From Prevotellaceae bacterium UBA4359 (GTDB lineage Bacteria > Bacteroidota > Bacteroidia > Bacteroidales > Bacteroidaceae): DNA of 18,557 nucleotides. Location: the NCBI GenBank assembly GCA_002393555.1, contig DGSP01000006.1:1-18557 (forward strand). The letters run 5' to 3'. The notes under the pieces are model-generated. The model worked only from the letters and a program-made list of their open reading frames with translations, did not search any database and was not told where the DNA came from. The position numbers and the translations under genes were made by a program. This document shows, piece by piece, positions 7,436 through 15,342 of the stretch; within the stretch, counting starts at the first letter, position 1; each line of letters starts with the position of its first letter.

Positions 7436-8740
7436 CTATTTTTTCATACTTGGGGGTGTGGCTGCATTCTGTTGCATATTCCCCATTGATGTATTTTGGC
7501 CGAATTTCAATTCCTGAGCGATAGCGGTGAAGGCAGGCGTATAGATGGCTTTCAATATCGTTCCTTGGTTTTCGCGCAGTGTGGAACGGATGTGTGAAAC
7601 ATACTCGTTTTCAGCCTTTCCATGCTTCTGCATACGCACCAGTTGCTTATAGTCACGGTGCCAGTTCTTTGCTCGATTTGCATCGGGGTTATACTGACAG
7701 GTTTCCGAAAGCACCACCTTCATCTTATATTCTCCTGTTCCCCACGATGGGTTGGTGGCCGACACTGGCATGTAAGAGCGCGGCACGACAAAACAATCTC
7801 CTTCTACGTCAAGCAGGGGCTGATGATGCGCCAAGGCTTCCGAACGGTAATAGACATAGACGGAATCGCGCAAGTCTTTTTCTGCAATGGGGATGTTCAG
7901 AGAGAAAGAGCCCAACTTCACATCTTGCGACACCTGCACAAGTTCGTTAATCCACGAAGAGAATATGTCCATCTTCACCCTGACGGTAGGTCTCTCGTAT
8001 TCATGGAAGTCAAACTGACTGATGGTGTGCCAATAATCTTTCTCTTCTTCCGACATCTTTTCCACGTAAGAAGGCGTGATGCGATTGGCTTGGAAGTTGG
8101 GCAAGAAAGAATGATAGGGACGGAAAATGACCGTGTCGGCCACAAGATAGAACTTGCTGTGCATGAACATGTGGTCAAGACGTGCAGTGTCAATGTGACA
8201 CACAATCCGCAACATCTCCACGCCTTCACGTTTGGCCGACAAGGTGATGCCATCAAAATTCATGTCGGTAGGGTCTAAAGGACCCATGGTTGACAAACTG
8301 CTGTAAAAGTCACGCTGCCCTTTTATTGATTGCAGACTATCCACAAACATACATTCTTTTTGGCGCATTTCCTCCCAACTTCTTTTCTGGCGAGAGCGTA
8401 TTTTAGTCAGTTCCAACAATTCGTTACCCAACACATTGATGACTGCTGTGACACCCCCTGTCAGCATGGAAGAGGCTATGCTCTTCGCGTTCAGCGAGCG
8501 TCGCTGTGCGCGGTAGTTTGCCGCCATCTCATTCACCATTTTTTTCTTCGTCTCGTCCATTGTGTTCACTTCAACCACAAAGTAGGATGAAAAGCCTTCC
8601 TTCTCAAGACCCTCAGTGACGCCACCTCTCATACTACTGATTTCTTGTCTCGCTCCATGAGCCTGCGGCATTCCTTGTGCCATCGACACGCTTGTGCTCA
8701 GCAATACAGCACAAACTCCCAACATCATTTTCTTTTTCAT
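7436..8740 (-). CDS. Exported protein of unknown family, last gene of the CHAT operon
   Basis: It starts with a good signal peptide (MKKK, a hydrophobic run, and a likely cut after SMA at residues 19-21). The mature region is mixed alpha/beta. It has a charged helical stretch at ~60-85, a moderately hydrophobic segment at ~87-110 (SSMLTGGVTAVINVLGNELL) that could be a membrane-interacting helix, and a C-terminal tail rich in N, Q and M. I recognise no catalytic motif or family. It starts 35 bp after the CHAT stop on the same strand with no terminator between, so it is very probably co-transcribed. Context suggests a periplasmic partner or substrate of the CHAT protease; this is inference. Confidence 0.85.
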   Translation of the reverse strand: MKKKMMLGVCAVLLSTSVSMAQGMPQAHGARQEISSMRGGVTEGLEKEGFSSYFVVEVNTMDETKKKMVNEMAANYRAQRRSLNAKSIASSMLTGGVTAVINVLGNELLELTKIRSRQKRSWEEMRQKECMFVDSLQSIKGQRDFYSSLSTMGPLDPTDMNFDGITLSAKREGVEMLRIVCHIDTARLDHMFMHSKFYLVADTVIFRPYHSFLPNFQANRITPSYVEKMSEEEKDYWHTISQFDFHEYERPTVRVKMDIFSSWINELVQVSQDVKLGSFSLNIPIAEKDLRDSVYVYYRSEALAHHQPLLDVEGDCFVVPRSYMPVSATNPSWGTGEYKMKVVLSETCQYNPDANRAKNWHRDYKQLVRMQKHGKAENEYVSHIRSTLRENQGTILKAIYTPAFTAIAQELKFGQNTSMGNMQQNAATPPSMKK

Positions 8741-8775
8741 ATATACTTTTTTTCTTTTTAGATGACTTTTCTCTT

Positions 8776-11202
8776 CTATTCCAAACCATCAATCAAGATG
8801 AAAGCATCATAATATTGAGGTTTACCATAACATTTGGTCACAACAAGAGGCTGACGTCCACGACGGAAATAGGACGTTGTCACAGTCTTTGTCTGCAACG
8901 TCTTTCGAGCCTGTGAAAAAGCCTCATGCAGTTTCTGCCCTTCCTTCATGTTCTTGTAAAACTCCAGCATGAATTGGATGGTGGCGCGGTCATCAATCTG
9001 CCACAAACTCACCACGAGAGCGCGCACTCCGGCGGTCTTCAATCCTCGCTGCAAGCCATACACACCATCAATCGTGATGTGGCCTAAGCCCGACTGACAA
9101 GCCGACAGCACCACGATGTCAACGTTGGACAAATCGGCGGCAGCGAGTTCACGTGCCGACAAAATGCCGTCTGGTTGCGACGGGTCGAAAGAACCATTCT
9201 GCAAGTTTCGCTCTGCTCCGGCCATGAAGAGGCAACTCTGCGACAACTGCGTGTCGGAATCAGCCGGACGAATGTCCACTCCACTGCTTGCTGCTTCGGC
9301 AAAATAACCATGAGTGGAGATGTTCAAGACATGAAATTGATTCATGATTTGCCTTACTTTAGTCTCCGTCACAGAGTCTCCCCGCAAAACACAATCCTTC
9401 TCATCATGTCGAAGAACAGATATGGAATCGACCTCTCTGAGTGAGCCAGCCAGATAGGGTAAAACAATATTTTGAGGAGCCAAAGACACATAGGCCCGTC
9501 TATCATTTTCGATGGAATCGCGTCCAGTCTGTCCATCATGAGAGGACTTATAATCCACCCCTCCGCAAAGGAGCATACTGTCTGAGCAGAAAGGCCGTCG
9601 AGGCATGGCCAGCAAGCGTGTCGATGTCAGCCGATAAAAGTTCTTATTCTCCAGAGAGGGTGGCAACAAATACTCAACAGCCAACTGATGGAAAACTCCA
9701 TCGGCTGAAAAATACACCTCACGGCTATCGCCAATCGCACAGACAAGTTGGGGGTTCCAAATGAGTGTAGGGAGTATAGAATCTCCATACAAGACATTTT
9801 TATCCAGTCCTCCCAATGCCGCCAAAGCATCTTCCACCGTCAATGCTTCGCTCAGTTTGTGACCAACGATGGTTTTCAATGGAGCGATGTCGATGAAGAC
9901 AGGCCCACCACCCTTCTTCTTGTTAAGCACCAACGCCCCCAAATGAGCAGCATTCTCTTTTTCATAAGCAATGAACTCAATGGCCACTGACGCTTGGGGC
10001 ATCTTGTTCCACACCGCCTTCCAGTCCACTCGAATCGCTGCAAGTGCAGCCCTTCGTTGCCTCTGTGTCATGTTGGGTTTGAAGTCTCGTCCCATCTGCA
10101 ATAAGACAGCCTTGCTGAACAGAGCCACATCGTAGAGCATGCCTGGCGCATTCCCCTCCAGCCTGTAGCAGTCAGTCACAAAAGGCTGCTCTGCCATCCA
10201 GTACTGCTCACGTTGCGACTCATCCATCTCCACAAAATGCGTATCCACATAGTTGCGGGCTATGGAAAGATATTCTTTATATAAAGTAGGTATTTTGCTG
10301 TCATAACGTCCTGTTCCGTCATACTCCAACACCCGAATCTTCGCCTCCTTCCTCAATGCCTCAGCCCATCCGCGCCTATCATTCCGACCCTTTCTCCATA
10401 TCACCACTTTTTCCATCTCCTTTTTCGCCTCGTCATATTGGCCCAGACGAGCCAGACACAATGCCCGTTGCGAAAGAATGTCGTAATAATCAGCCACTTC
10501 GCCTTGGAAACGAGCATGTTCGTCAAACGCACCACTTGCCAGAATCGTGTCAATCTGTGCCAAAGCCTCCTTGTATTCTCCCTGTGCATAATAGTTCTGA
10601 GCCAATTCATCGCGCACTTTATACACAAAATCAGACATATAACCGTAATCCTTCCATCTCAGTGCCTTATGCAGTTCGCCAATAGCAGCCCCATACTGCC
10701 CCCTGAGAAAATAGCGTCCTGCATCTATCTTTGCCACATCGGCCAGATAGCCCAATCGCCAAACCTGAGATGTATCATCATCCTTTCCATCCGTAGCCAC
10801 CTCTGCAACCGCCTCACCATACTTCTGTCTCACCAGTTCCTTCAATGTGGCAGACACCTTTTCCATCTCTGCATATAGCCCCAACGCATAGGCAATCTCC
10901 CCCAAACTTTTGTGGACAGGCCAATAACAGTTCTCAAAATCTGCATCACTCATCATTTGCACCGATGCGCCACCTCCTTGTCTTTTCCAAGTAGCCTCTA
11001 CCTCATCCGCCAAATTCTTCATGGCCACATAAGCCTTGAGGTATTGCCGCCGGCCATTCATGGCATCAGCCGCATCGTAGGCTTTCCTCACATCATCGCC
11101 AAACACACGCTCCTGTTGTGCATTTGCCCATGCCGACACACACAACAGAAGTCCCATCATTAGCCCTCTGAAAAAGTTATATTTCCTCTTCAATCCACGC
11201 AT
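8776..11202 (-). CDS. Exported TPR-CHAT caspase-like protease
   Basis: The signal peptide (basic MRGLKRKYNFFRG, hydrophobic core, likely cut after ANA at residue 28) predicts a periplasmic protein. Residues ~40-330 are helical TPR-like repeats (e.g. AQNYYAQGEYKEALAQIDTI, CLARLGQYDEAKKEMEKV). The C-terminal ~330 residues are a CHAT domain of the caspase superfamily: STHGYF with His631 and IVVLSACQSGLG with Cys702 form the expected dyad, followed by GLQRGLKTAGVRALVVSLW. Length (808 aa) fits the TPR-CHAT class. Known CHAT proteases include the Craspase component TPR-CHAT and separase relatives; unlike Craspase, this one has an export signal and no CRISPR genes nearby. It starts 1 bp after the pseudokinase stop. 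The substrate is unknown; the adjacent exported protein is a candidate. Confidence 0.95.
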   Translation of the reverse strand: MRGLKRKYNFFRGLMMGLLLCVSAWANAQQERVFGDDVRKAYDAADAMNGRRQYLKAYVAMKNLADEVEATWKRQGGGASVQMMSDADFENCYWPVHKSLGEIAYALGLYAEMEKVSATLKELVRQKYGEAVAEVATDGKDDDTSQVWRLGYLADVAKIDAGRYFLRGQYGAAIGELHKALRWKDYGYMSDFVYKVRDELAQNYYAQGEYKEALAQIDTILASGAFDEHARFQGEVADYYDILSQRALCLARLGQYDEAKKEMEKVVIWRKGRNDRRGWAEALRKEAKIRVLEYDGTGRYDSKIPTLYKEYLSIARNYVDTHFVEMDESQREQYWMAEQPFVTDCYRLEGNAPGMLYDVALFSKAVLLQMGRDFKPNMTQRQRRAALAAIRVDWKAVWNKMPQASVAIEFIAYEKENAAHLGALVLNKKKGGGPVFIDIAPLKTIVGHKLSEALTVEDALAALGGLDKNVLYGDSILPTLIWNPQLVCAIGDSREVYFSADGVFHQLAVEYLLPPSLENKNFYRLTSTRLLAMPRRPFCSDSMLLCGGVDYKSSHDGQTGRDSIENDRRAYVSLAPQNIVLPYLAGSLREVDSISVLRHDEKDCVLRGDSVTETKVRQIMNQFHVLNISTHGYFAEAASSGVDIRPADSDTQLSQSCLFMAGAERNLQNGSFDPSQPDGILSARELAAADLSNVDIVVLSACQSGLGHITIDGVYGLQRGLKTAGVRALVVSLWQIDDRATIQFMLEFYKNMKEGQKLHEAFSQARKTLQTKTVTTSYFRRGRQPLVVTKCYGKPQYYDAFILIDGLE

Positions 11203-11203
11203 A

Positions 11204-12400
11204 TTATTTCCTTGAGTTATAGTTAATAATGACGAAAGGCATATTCTTCCCCGACTTGTTCGATATCGAAAGCACGAACGTGTCCCCCTTCAGCACCTTT
11301 CCTTTCAATGCCAGATACACGACCCCATCATTTCCCTGATTCTTCTGACCTACAAAATCCTTGCCATCTTTTGTCACGTTGACCTCAAACTCAGCAGCAG
11401 CCTCGTAAGCCGCCACGGCCAACAACTGCTCGCCCACACGACCCGTTATGCGATAGTTCACAGTCGCCCCTTTTTTCACGGGCACTTCAATGAGCGAATA
11501 GCGATAGCGTGGATCCAACCCACTTCTGAACCGCCCGCCCATATTGGTCACACCACCCTTGCGCTTGGCTATGCGGAAACAAATATTGTTGACGGCAAAA
11601 GAATCCACCTTATCCCTGATGGTGCATTCGCCCATGCGGTCCACACTCAACTCATCCATCAGTGTCCATTGTGTGTCATTCTCAAACTCACGAGCCACCT
11701 GTGCCTTGTTCTTGGCCAAACGCAACGCCTTACAGCGTTTCACCAACTCCTGCATCTCTTGAGTCACTTGAATCGATGACTGAGCCGCCACCCCCACAGG
11801 CAACAGCCACAGCAGAAGCACCAACACCAACGGCATCATCTCCTCTGGCCAGAACGAAACGAGCGAAGCACCGTAACTCCTCCCCACCCTGTTCGTCAGC
11901 CTCTTACTTCTTGGAGTCGGATGCGACACCACCTCCTGCGCCACCTCCACGATATCTTTCATGGCAGGACGCTCGGCAGGAACATAACTGAGGCATCGCC
12001 TAATCAGTTCGCCCAGCCTCAGTTGGCAATGCTGCCGGCCCACCAAAGGAATGGGAGTTTGTGCAGTCTGTGTCCTACCTCCCTTTCCCTCAAATACGTT
12101 CAGACCCAACAGTGCATAGAAGGCCAGCGCACCCAGTGTCCACACCTCCGCGCTTTCGGCATCTATCGTCCCTCCATGACTGTGCCATACCTCTGGTGGC
12201 AAGAAAGCCTCAGTTTCCGCCTTTTCGCCCTCAGCCTTCTCCAACACAAAACCACCTTCTTCCACAAGCACATGAGTTGGAGCGACCCCACTCAGCAGTC
12301 CAGGCTTCCAGTGCTGTGCCAGGCTGAGCAACATCTGGCCGACACATCTCTCTGTGACATAGCCTGCTAAATCTTGCAATGTAATCTTCCTTTCCATCAT
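11204..12400 (-). CDS. Truncated pseudokinase-TM-beta-domain membrane protein
   Basis: A longer frame reaches 12481, but the ATG at 12400-12398 makes an ATGA overlap with the upstream protease stop and is the more plausible start (398 aa). The N-terminal ~160 residues resemble only the C-lobe of a Ser/Thr kinase: PTHVLVEEGG in the catalytic-loop position without HRD, FLPPEVW for the APE motif, SAEVWTLGALAFYALLG for helix F, and CLSYVPAERPAM near the end. No N-lobe, VAIK lysine or DFG is visible, so it is likely a non-catalytic pseudokinase. A TM helix follows at ~188-206 (LVLVLLLWLLPVGVAA) after a basic stretch, giving a cytoplasmic N terminus. The periplasmic part has a beta-rich end (VPVKKGATVNYRITG... 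FVLSISNKSGK), possibly PPC-like. Confidence 0.85.
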   Translation of the reverse strand: MMERKITLQDLAGYVTERCVGQMLLSLAQHWKPGLLSGVAPTHVLVEEGGFVLEKAEGEKAETEAFLPPEVWHSHGGTIDAESAEVWTLGALAFYALLGLNVFEGKGGRTQTAQTPIPLVGRQHCQLRLGELIRRCLSYVPAERPAMKDIVEVAQEVVSHPTPRSKRLTNRVGRSYGASLVSFWPEEMMPLVLVLLLWLLPVGVAAQSSIQVTQEMQELVKRCKALRLAKNKAQVAREFENDTQWTLMDELSVDRMGECTIRDKVDSFAVNNICFRIAKRKGGVTNMGGRFRSGLDPRYRYSLIEVPVKKGATVNYRITGRVGEQLLAVAAYEAAAEFEVNVTKDGKDFVGQKNQGNDGVVYLALKGKVLKGDTFVLSISNKSGKNMPFVIINYNSRK

Positions 12401-13788
12401 CTTCTGAATATTAGAGAATCCTCTTCTGCCACTCCACCTTTTCCAAACAAGCGAACGACCTCGGCTGTCGGAACTGCCCAAAACGTCGAGTAAGTCCCCA
12501 CGCCATCACCTTTCGACACAATGCCTATCGACATGATTCGGTTGCCCACATGCGCCAGCACTGGTCCGCCCGAATTGCCATCGCCGATAGGTGCCGACAT
12601 CTTGATGCACCCCATCGTGCTGAGGCTGTCAGCAAAATCCACATGCTGACTGTTCCCATACACCACCGACACCCGCTCCGTGTTCGACTTGTCGCTGATA
12701 GGGAATCCCAGCACAGCCACATTCTTATCATGCTGGTTCTCAAAAAGTCTCAAATCCTCAATCGATGCCAGTCCGATGTTCCCTTTCTCTCCATTCGGAG
12801 TTTTCACATAAGCAAAATCGCCCAGTTCCATGTCGCATCGGCTCGCCATCGGCATAATCGTTCGCCAGAAAAGCGGCTTTGCATCCGTGCCCAGACACAC
12901 CACTTGGTCGCGCGTCTTGTCCATGCAGAAATCCGTTGAGTAGAAATGCCAAAAGCCATCGGCACAACTGACCACACTATGAGCAATCACCTCACGCCGA
13001 GGCAATTGCCCCATCCTGTTCCAATTCTCCACCTCCACAGCCATCCTCACAGCAACAGGGGTATTCTCGTCCAGCACCTCACCATTCCACTCATCATGGT
13101 CCACAATCCAAGGTTCCACACAGTGCCGCGCCGTCACCAGCAGCCCCTCGTCCGTCAAGAAGCACGTACCCTGTTCTGGACACTCCAGTGCAGCCGCCTC
13201 CATCACCTTCCGGCGCACCACACCGTTCTCCATCGTGTCGCACACCACAAACACCGAATCCGTCGTAATCGGATACACCGAACCCTCATAAGCCGTACAA
13301 TCCAGCCCTCCACCAAGCCCATTTCCCCCATTTCTCGTCCACCAGGCAAACCCTGCAATCGCCACAGCCACCAGACACCACAGAGCCGTCAACCAATAGA
13401 GGTGCCGCTCCACATGCCTGCGCCGATGCACCACACCCTCATTCGGATGATAATCCCCATCCTCACACACTTCAAACCCCAAAACCGTCTCAATCTTCCC
13501 GTCCGCCAAGGTCAGCACATCACCATCCTTCAACACTTGCGCCACCATCACCTCCGCTCCATTCAGCCTCACAGACACCTCATCCGTCCTTCTGACCACA
13601 ATCCAGCCCTCATGCCGCTCATCGGGCAAGATGACCGCAAACACCTGTGGAGCCCATTCCTCCGACTCGGGCAACCGCACATCACACGAGACCGTCTGTC
13701 CAATCAGCAGAGGCCGATACCCACACAACACAGAGTCCCCTCTGCTCTTTCTGTCCGCCGTCGAGCGGTAAGTCAATCTGTAATACAT
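12397..13788 (-). CDS. Degenerate FHA-TM-trypsin-like serine protease
   Basis: Residues ~20-107 resemble an FHA domain (RPLLIGQTVSCDVRLP, then VRLNGAEV and LKDGDVLTL), but the Ser/His phosphothreonine-binding segment is replaced by WAPQVFAVI. One TM helix lies at ~130-150 after HRRRHVERH, so the FHA part is cytoplasmic and the rest periplasmic. Residues ~175-450 are a trypsin-fold protease with a visible triad: His222 in LVTARHCV, Asp324 in LGDFAYVK and Ser406 in GDGNSGGPV. The active site appears intact. The gene overlaps the RyR gene upstream by 16 bp and the pseudokinase gene downstream by 4 bp, indicating coupled translation. Probably a membrane-tethered protease activated by an intracellular cue; substrate unknown, with the CHAT protease and PPC protein as candidates. 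Confidence 0.93.
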   Translation of the reverse strand: MYYRLTYRSTADRKSRGDSVLCGYRPLLIGQTVSCDVRLPESEEWAPQVFAVILPDERHEGWIVVRRTDEVSVRLNGAEVMVAQVLKDGDVLTLADGKIETVLGFEVCEDGDYHPNEGVVHRRRHVERHLYWLTALWCLVAVAIAGFAWWTRNGGNGLGGGLDCTAYEGSVYPITTDSVFVVCDTMENGVVRRKVMEAAALECPEQGTCFLTDEGLLVTARHCVEPWIVDHDEWNGEVLDENTPVAVRMAVEVENWNRMGQLPRREVIAHSVVSCADGFWHFYSTDFCMDKTRDQVVCLGTDAKPLFWRTIMPMASRCDMELGDFAYVKTPNGEKGNIGLASIEDLRLFENQHDKNVAVLGFPISDKSNTERVSVVYGNSQHVDFADSLSTMGCIKMSAPIGDGNSGGPVLAHVGNRIMSIGIVSKGDGVGTYSTFWAVPTAEVVRLFGKGGVAEEDSLIFRR

Positions 13789-15254
13789 GTCTTAACAATC
13801 AAAGGAATAGCCTGAGTCAAGGCCATATCATACACGTTCACATTCTTGCCAGTCTCGTCCTCGCGCAAGTCATCAAATGCGCGCAGGTCATAATGCACCT
13901 TCTTCTCATCCCGCAGCCTCTTCTTCTGCAAGACATCCTCCTCCACCATCCGCATCTCATCGTCCGTCATCGGGCGATAGCCCAACATCAGTTCCTCAAG
14001 GCTCCAACGGTTGTGTTCCACCTCTGTCATCACATCCACCTCGTCCATCGACAGCGCATAGTAAGCCTGCCCAGCACCCTCATCCATCTCACTCTTCTCC
14101 ATTTCCTCCTCCCGATGCCCCAACGAGTGCATCTTTGTCCCCAACGTCATGGCATTGAACACGTTGGAGTATTGTTTCGGCAGCGAAGGCACCTCTGCCC
14201 ACAAGGCATCAAGCCGGACGACATCGATGTGGGCAGGCGCAGTGATGGGCGCACCTTTCTCCAGCGCAAAGCAGTGATGATAGACATAGTTGACACACTG
14301 CCCCATCCGTTTCAGCACCCGCAGCAGACCGAGGTCGGCCATCTCTTGATTGAAAGCGATGACATTCCCGTATGCCTTGCCCTCCTGAGCCAGACGCAGC
14401 AAGTCGGCTTTCTCGGCATGGCAGAACACTGGCGTTTGAGCGTCATACACCGCCTGAGGCAGCGACACCGCCTCCGTCAGGTTGGCACCGTCGTCGGCAT
14501 GGCAGAGGGCCACTGTCAGCAATTGCCGTTCCGACACCGCCCACTCCGACAACTTCTGACGCACGGCACCATTGCGGCTGTCACCCTTCACAAACTCCCA
14601 TTCCACATCCACAAAATCCTTTCTCTGTCCTTCATACTGAGGTCGGTGCAGGTGGCACACCGGGTGCGTGTCCGAAAGGTCGAGCATCCGATGATAGGAA
14701 TGGGCGAAGAGATGTGCATACCTTTGCAAAAGGCGGTCACGCATCTGGGACACATCTTCCGAGACCAACGTGATGCGAGTGCGCAGCCGAGTGTCGCGGC
14801 AATAGTTGGGATAGTGAGCCACCAAGGCCGCATTCAGCGCCACAGCCTCAGCCAGATTGCCCGCCCCCAGCAGCACCAGATGCACCGTCACCTCACTGTC
14901 ACGGCCAATGGGTCGGCGGTCAAGCGGCGGAAACGGCGACACCCGACCCGGCAGGCGCACAAGGAGCGTCTTCGCCATCAGGTCGGCAGCAGTCGTGGCC
15001 AGCACATCCGCCTTCTTCCTCACTTCGTCTGGCACCCCCACCGTCTGCAGCAGCCAGAGCGACGTGGCATCGTCCAGCAGCAGCCAACACTCCAACCTGC
15101 GTCCCCCATACAGCGAAGGGTCATACCCCTCTACCTCCGCATTCATCCGCCCAATCACCGCATTGTCATTCTCCTCCAAAAACACAAGTTCGCCAGCAGC
15201 CCGTTCACGAGCCACCAGCGAACCTTCTTCAAATTTCTTCGTAGCAATAATCAT
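13773..15254 (-). CDS. Rossmann (TrkA-N-like)-RyR domain protein
   Basis: Residues ~122-170 begin a Rossmann-type nucleotide-binding fold: VHLVLLGAGNLAEAVAL with a GxGxxA glycine motif, then a second strand LRTRITLVSED. Further strands include LLTVALCHADDG. Residues ~405-488 form a RyR domain (VEHNRWSLEELMLGYRPM, then K.RDEKKVHYDLRAFDDL, and AIPLIVK). No signal peptide or TM segment is seen, so it is cytoplasmic. The N-terminal ~115 residues are unassigned. TrkA-N domains bind NAD(H) or related dinucleotides in K+ channel gating; binding here is inferred from the motif. It starts just downstream of a palindromic element and overlaps the FHA-trypsin gene by 16 bp. It may be the intracellular sensor of the operon. 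Confidence 0.88.
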   Translation of the reverse strand: MIIATKKFEEGSLVARERAAGELVFLEENDNAVIGRMNAEVEGYDPSLYGGRRLECWLLLDDATSLWLLQTVGVPDEVRKKADVLATTAADLMAKTLLVRLPGRVSPFPPLDRRPIGRDSEVTVHLVLLGAGNLAEAVALNAALVAHYPNYCRDTRLRTRITLVSEDVSQMRDRLLQRYAHLFAHSYHRMLDLSDTHPVCHLHRPQYEGQRKDFVDVEWEFVKGDSRNGAVRQKLSEWAVSERQLLTVALCHADDGANLTEAVSLPQAVYDAQTPVFCHAEKADLLRLAQEGKAYGNVIAFNQEMADLGLLRVLKRMGQCVNYVYHHCFALEKGAPITAPAHIDVVRLDALWAEVPSLPKQYSNVFNAMTLGTKMHSLGHREEEMEKSEMDEGAGQAYYALSMDEVDVMTEVEHNRWSLEELMLGYRPMTDDEMRMVEEDVLQKKRLRDEKKVHYDLRAFDDLREDETGKNVNVYDMALTQAIPLIVKTCITD

Positions 15255-15271
15255 GCGCGTACAAATATCTT

Positions 15272-15325
15272 ACTCAAGTTTCGCAAGTGCTTAACTCCAA
15301 TCAACTAAAACTTGCGAAAGTTGAA
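15272..15325. repeat. Short palindromic element, same family as 6492-6701
   Basis: ACTCAAGTTTCGCAAGTG at 15272-15289 equals 6492-6509, and the 35 bp at 15291-15325 equal 6667-6701. The central ~157 bp of the long form are absent, leaving inverted arms around a short loop. It lies between the PPC gene stop and the RyR gene start, where the hairpin could attenuate transcription or stabilise the upstream mRNA end. Confidence 0.8.
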
Positions 15326-15342
15326 TATCTTATAAAAAGAAA

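Noticed and set aside
12401..12481. Extended start for the pseudokinase gene at 12481
   Set aside because: The extra 27 residues overlap the protease gene, are Ser/Arg-rich and add no domain. The ATG at 12400 gives the typical ATGA overlap.
15262..15269. Separate promoter for the RyR gene (GATATTTG on the minus strand)
   Set aside because: It differs from TAnnTTTG at the first base, is only 8 bp from the ATG, and has no convincing -33 element. Read-through from the PPC promoter is more likely.
13647..15308. Long plus-strand frame (553 codons) opposite the RyR gene
   Set aside because: It is rich in His, Arg, Gln and Pro without domain motifs and lies exactly antisense to a gene with clear Rossmann and RyR motifs. 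It is a coding shadow.
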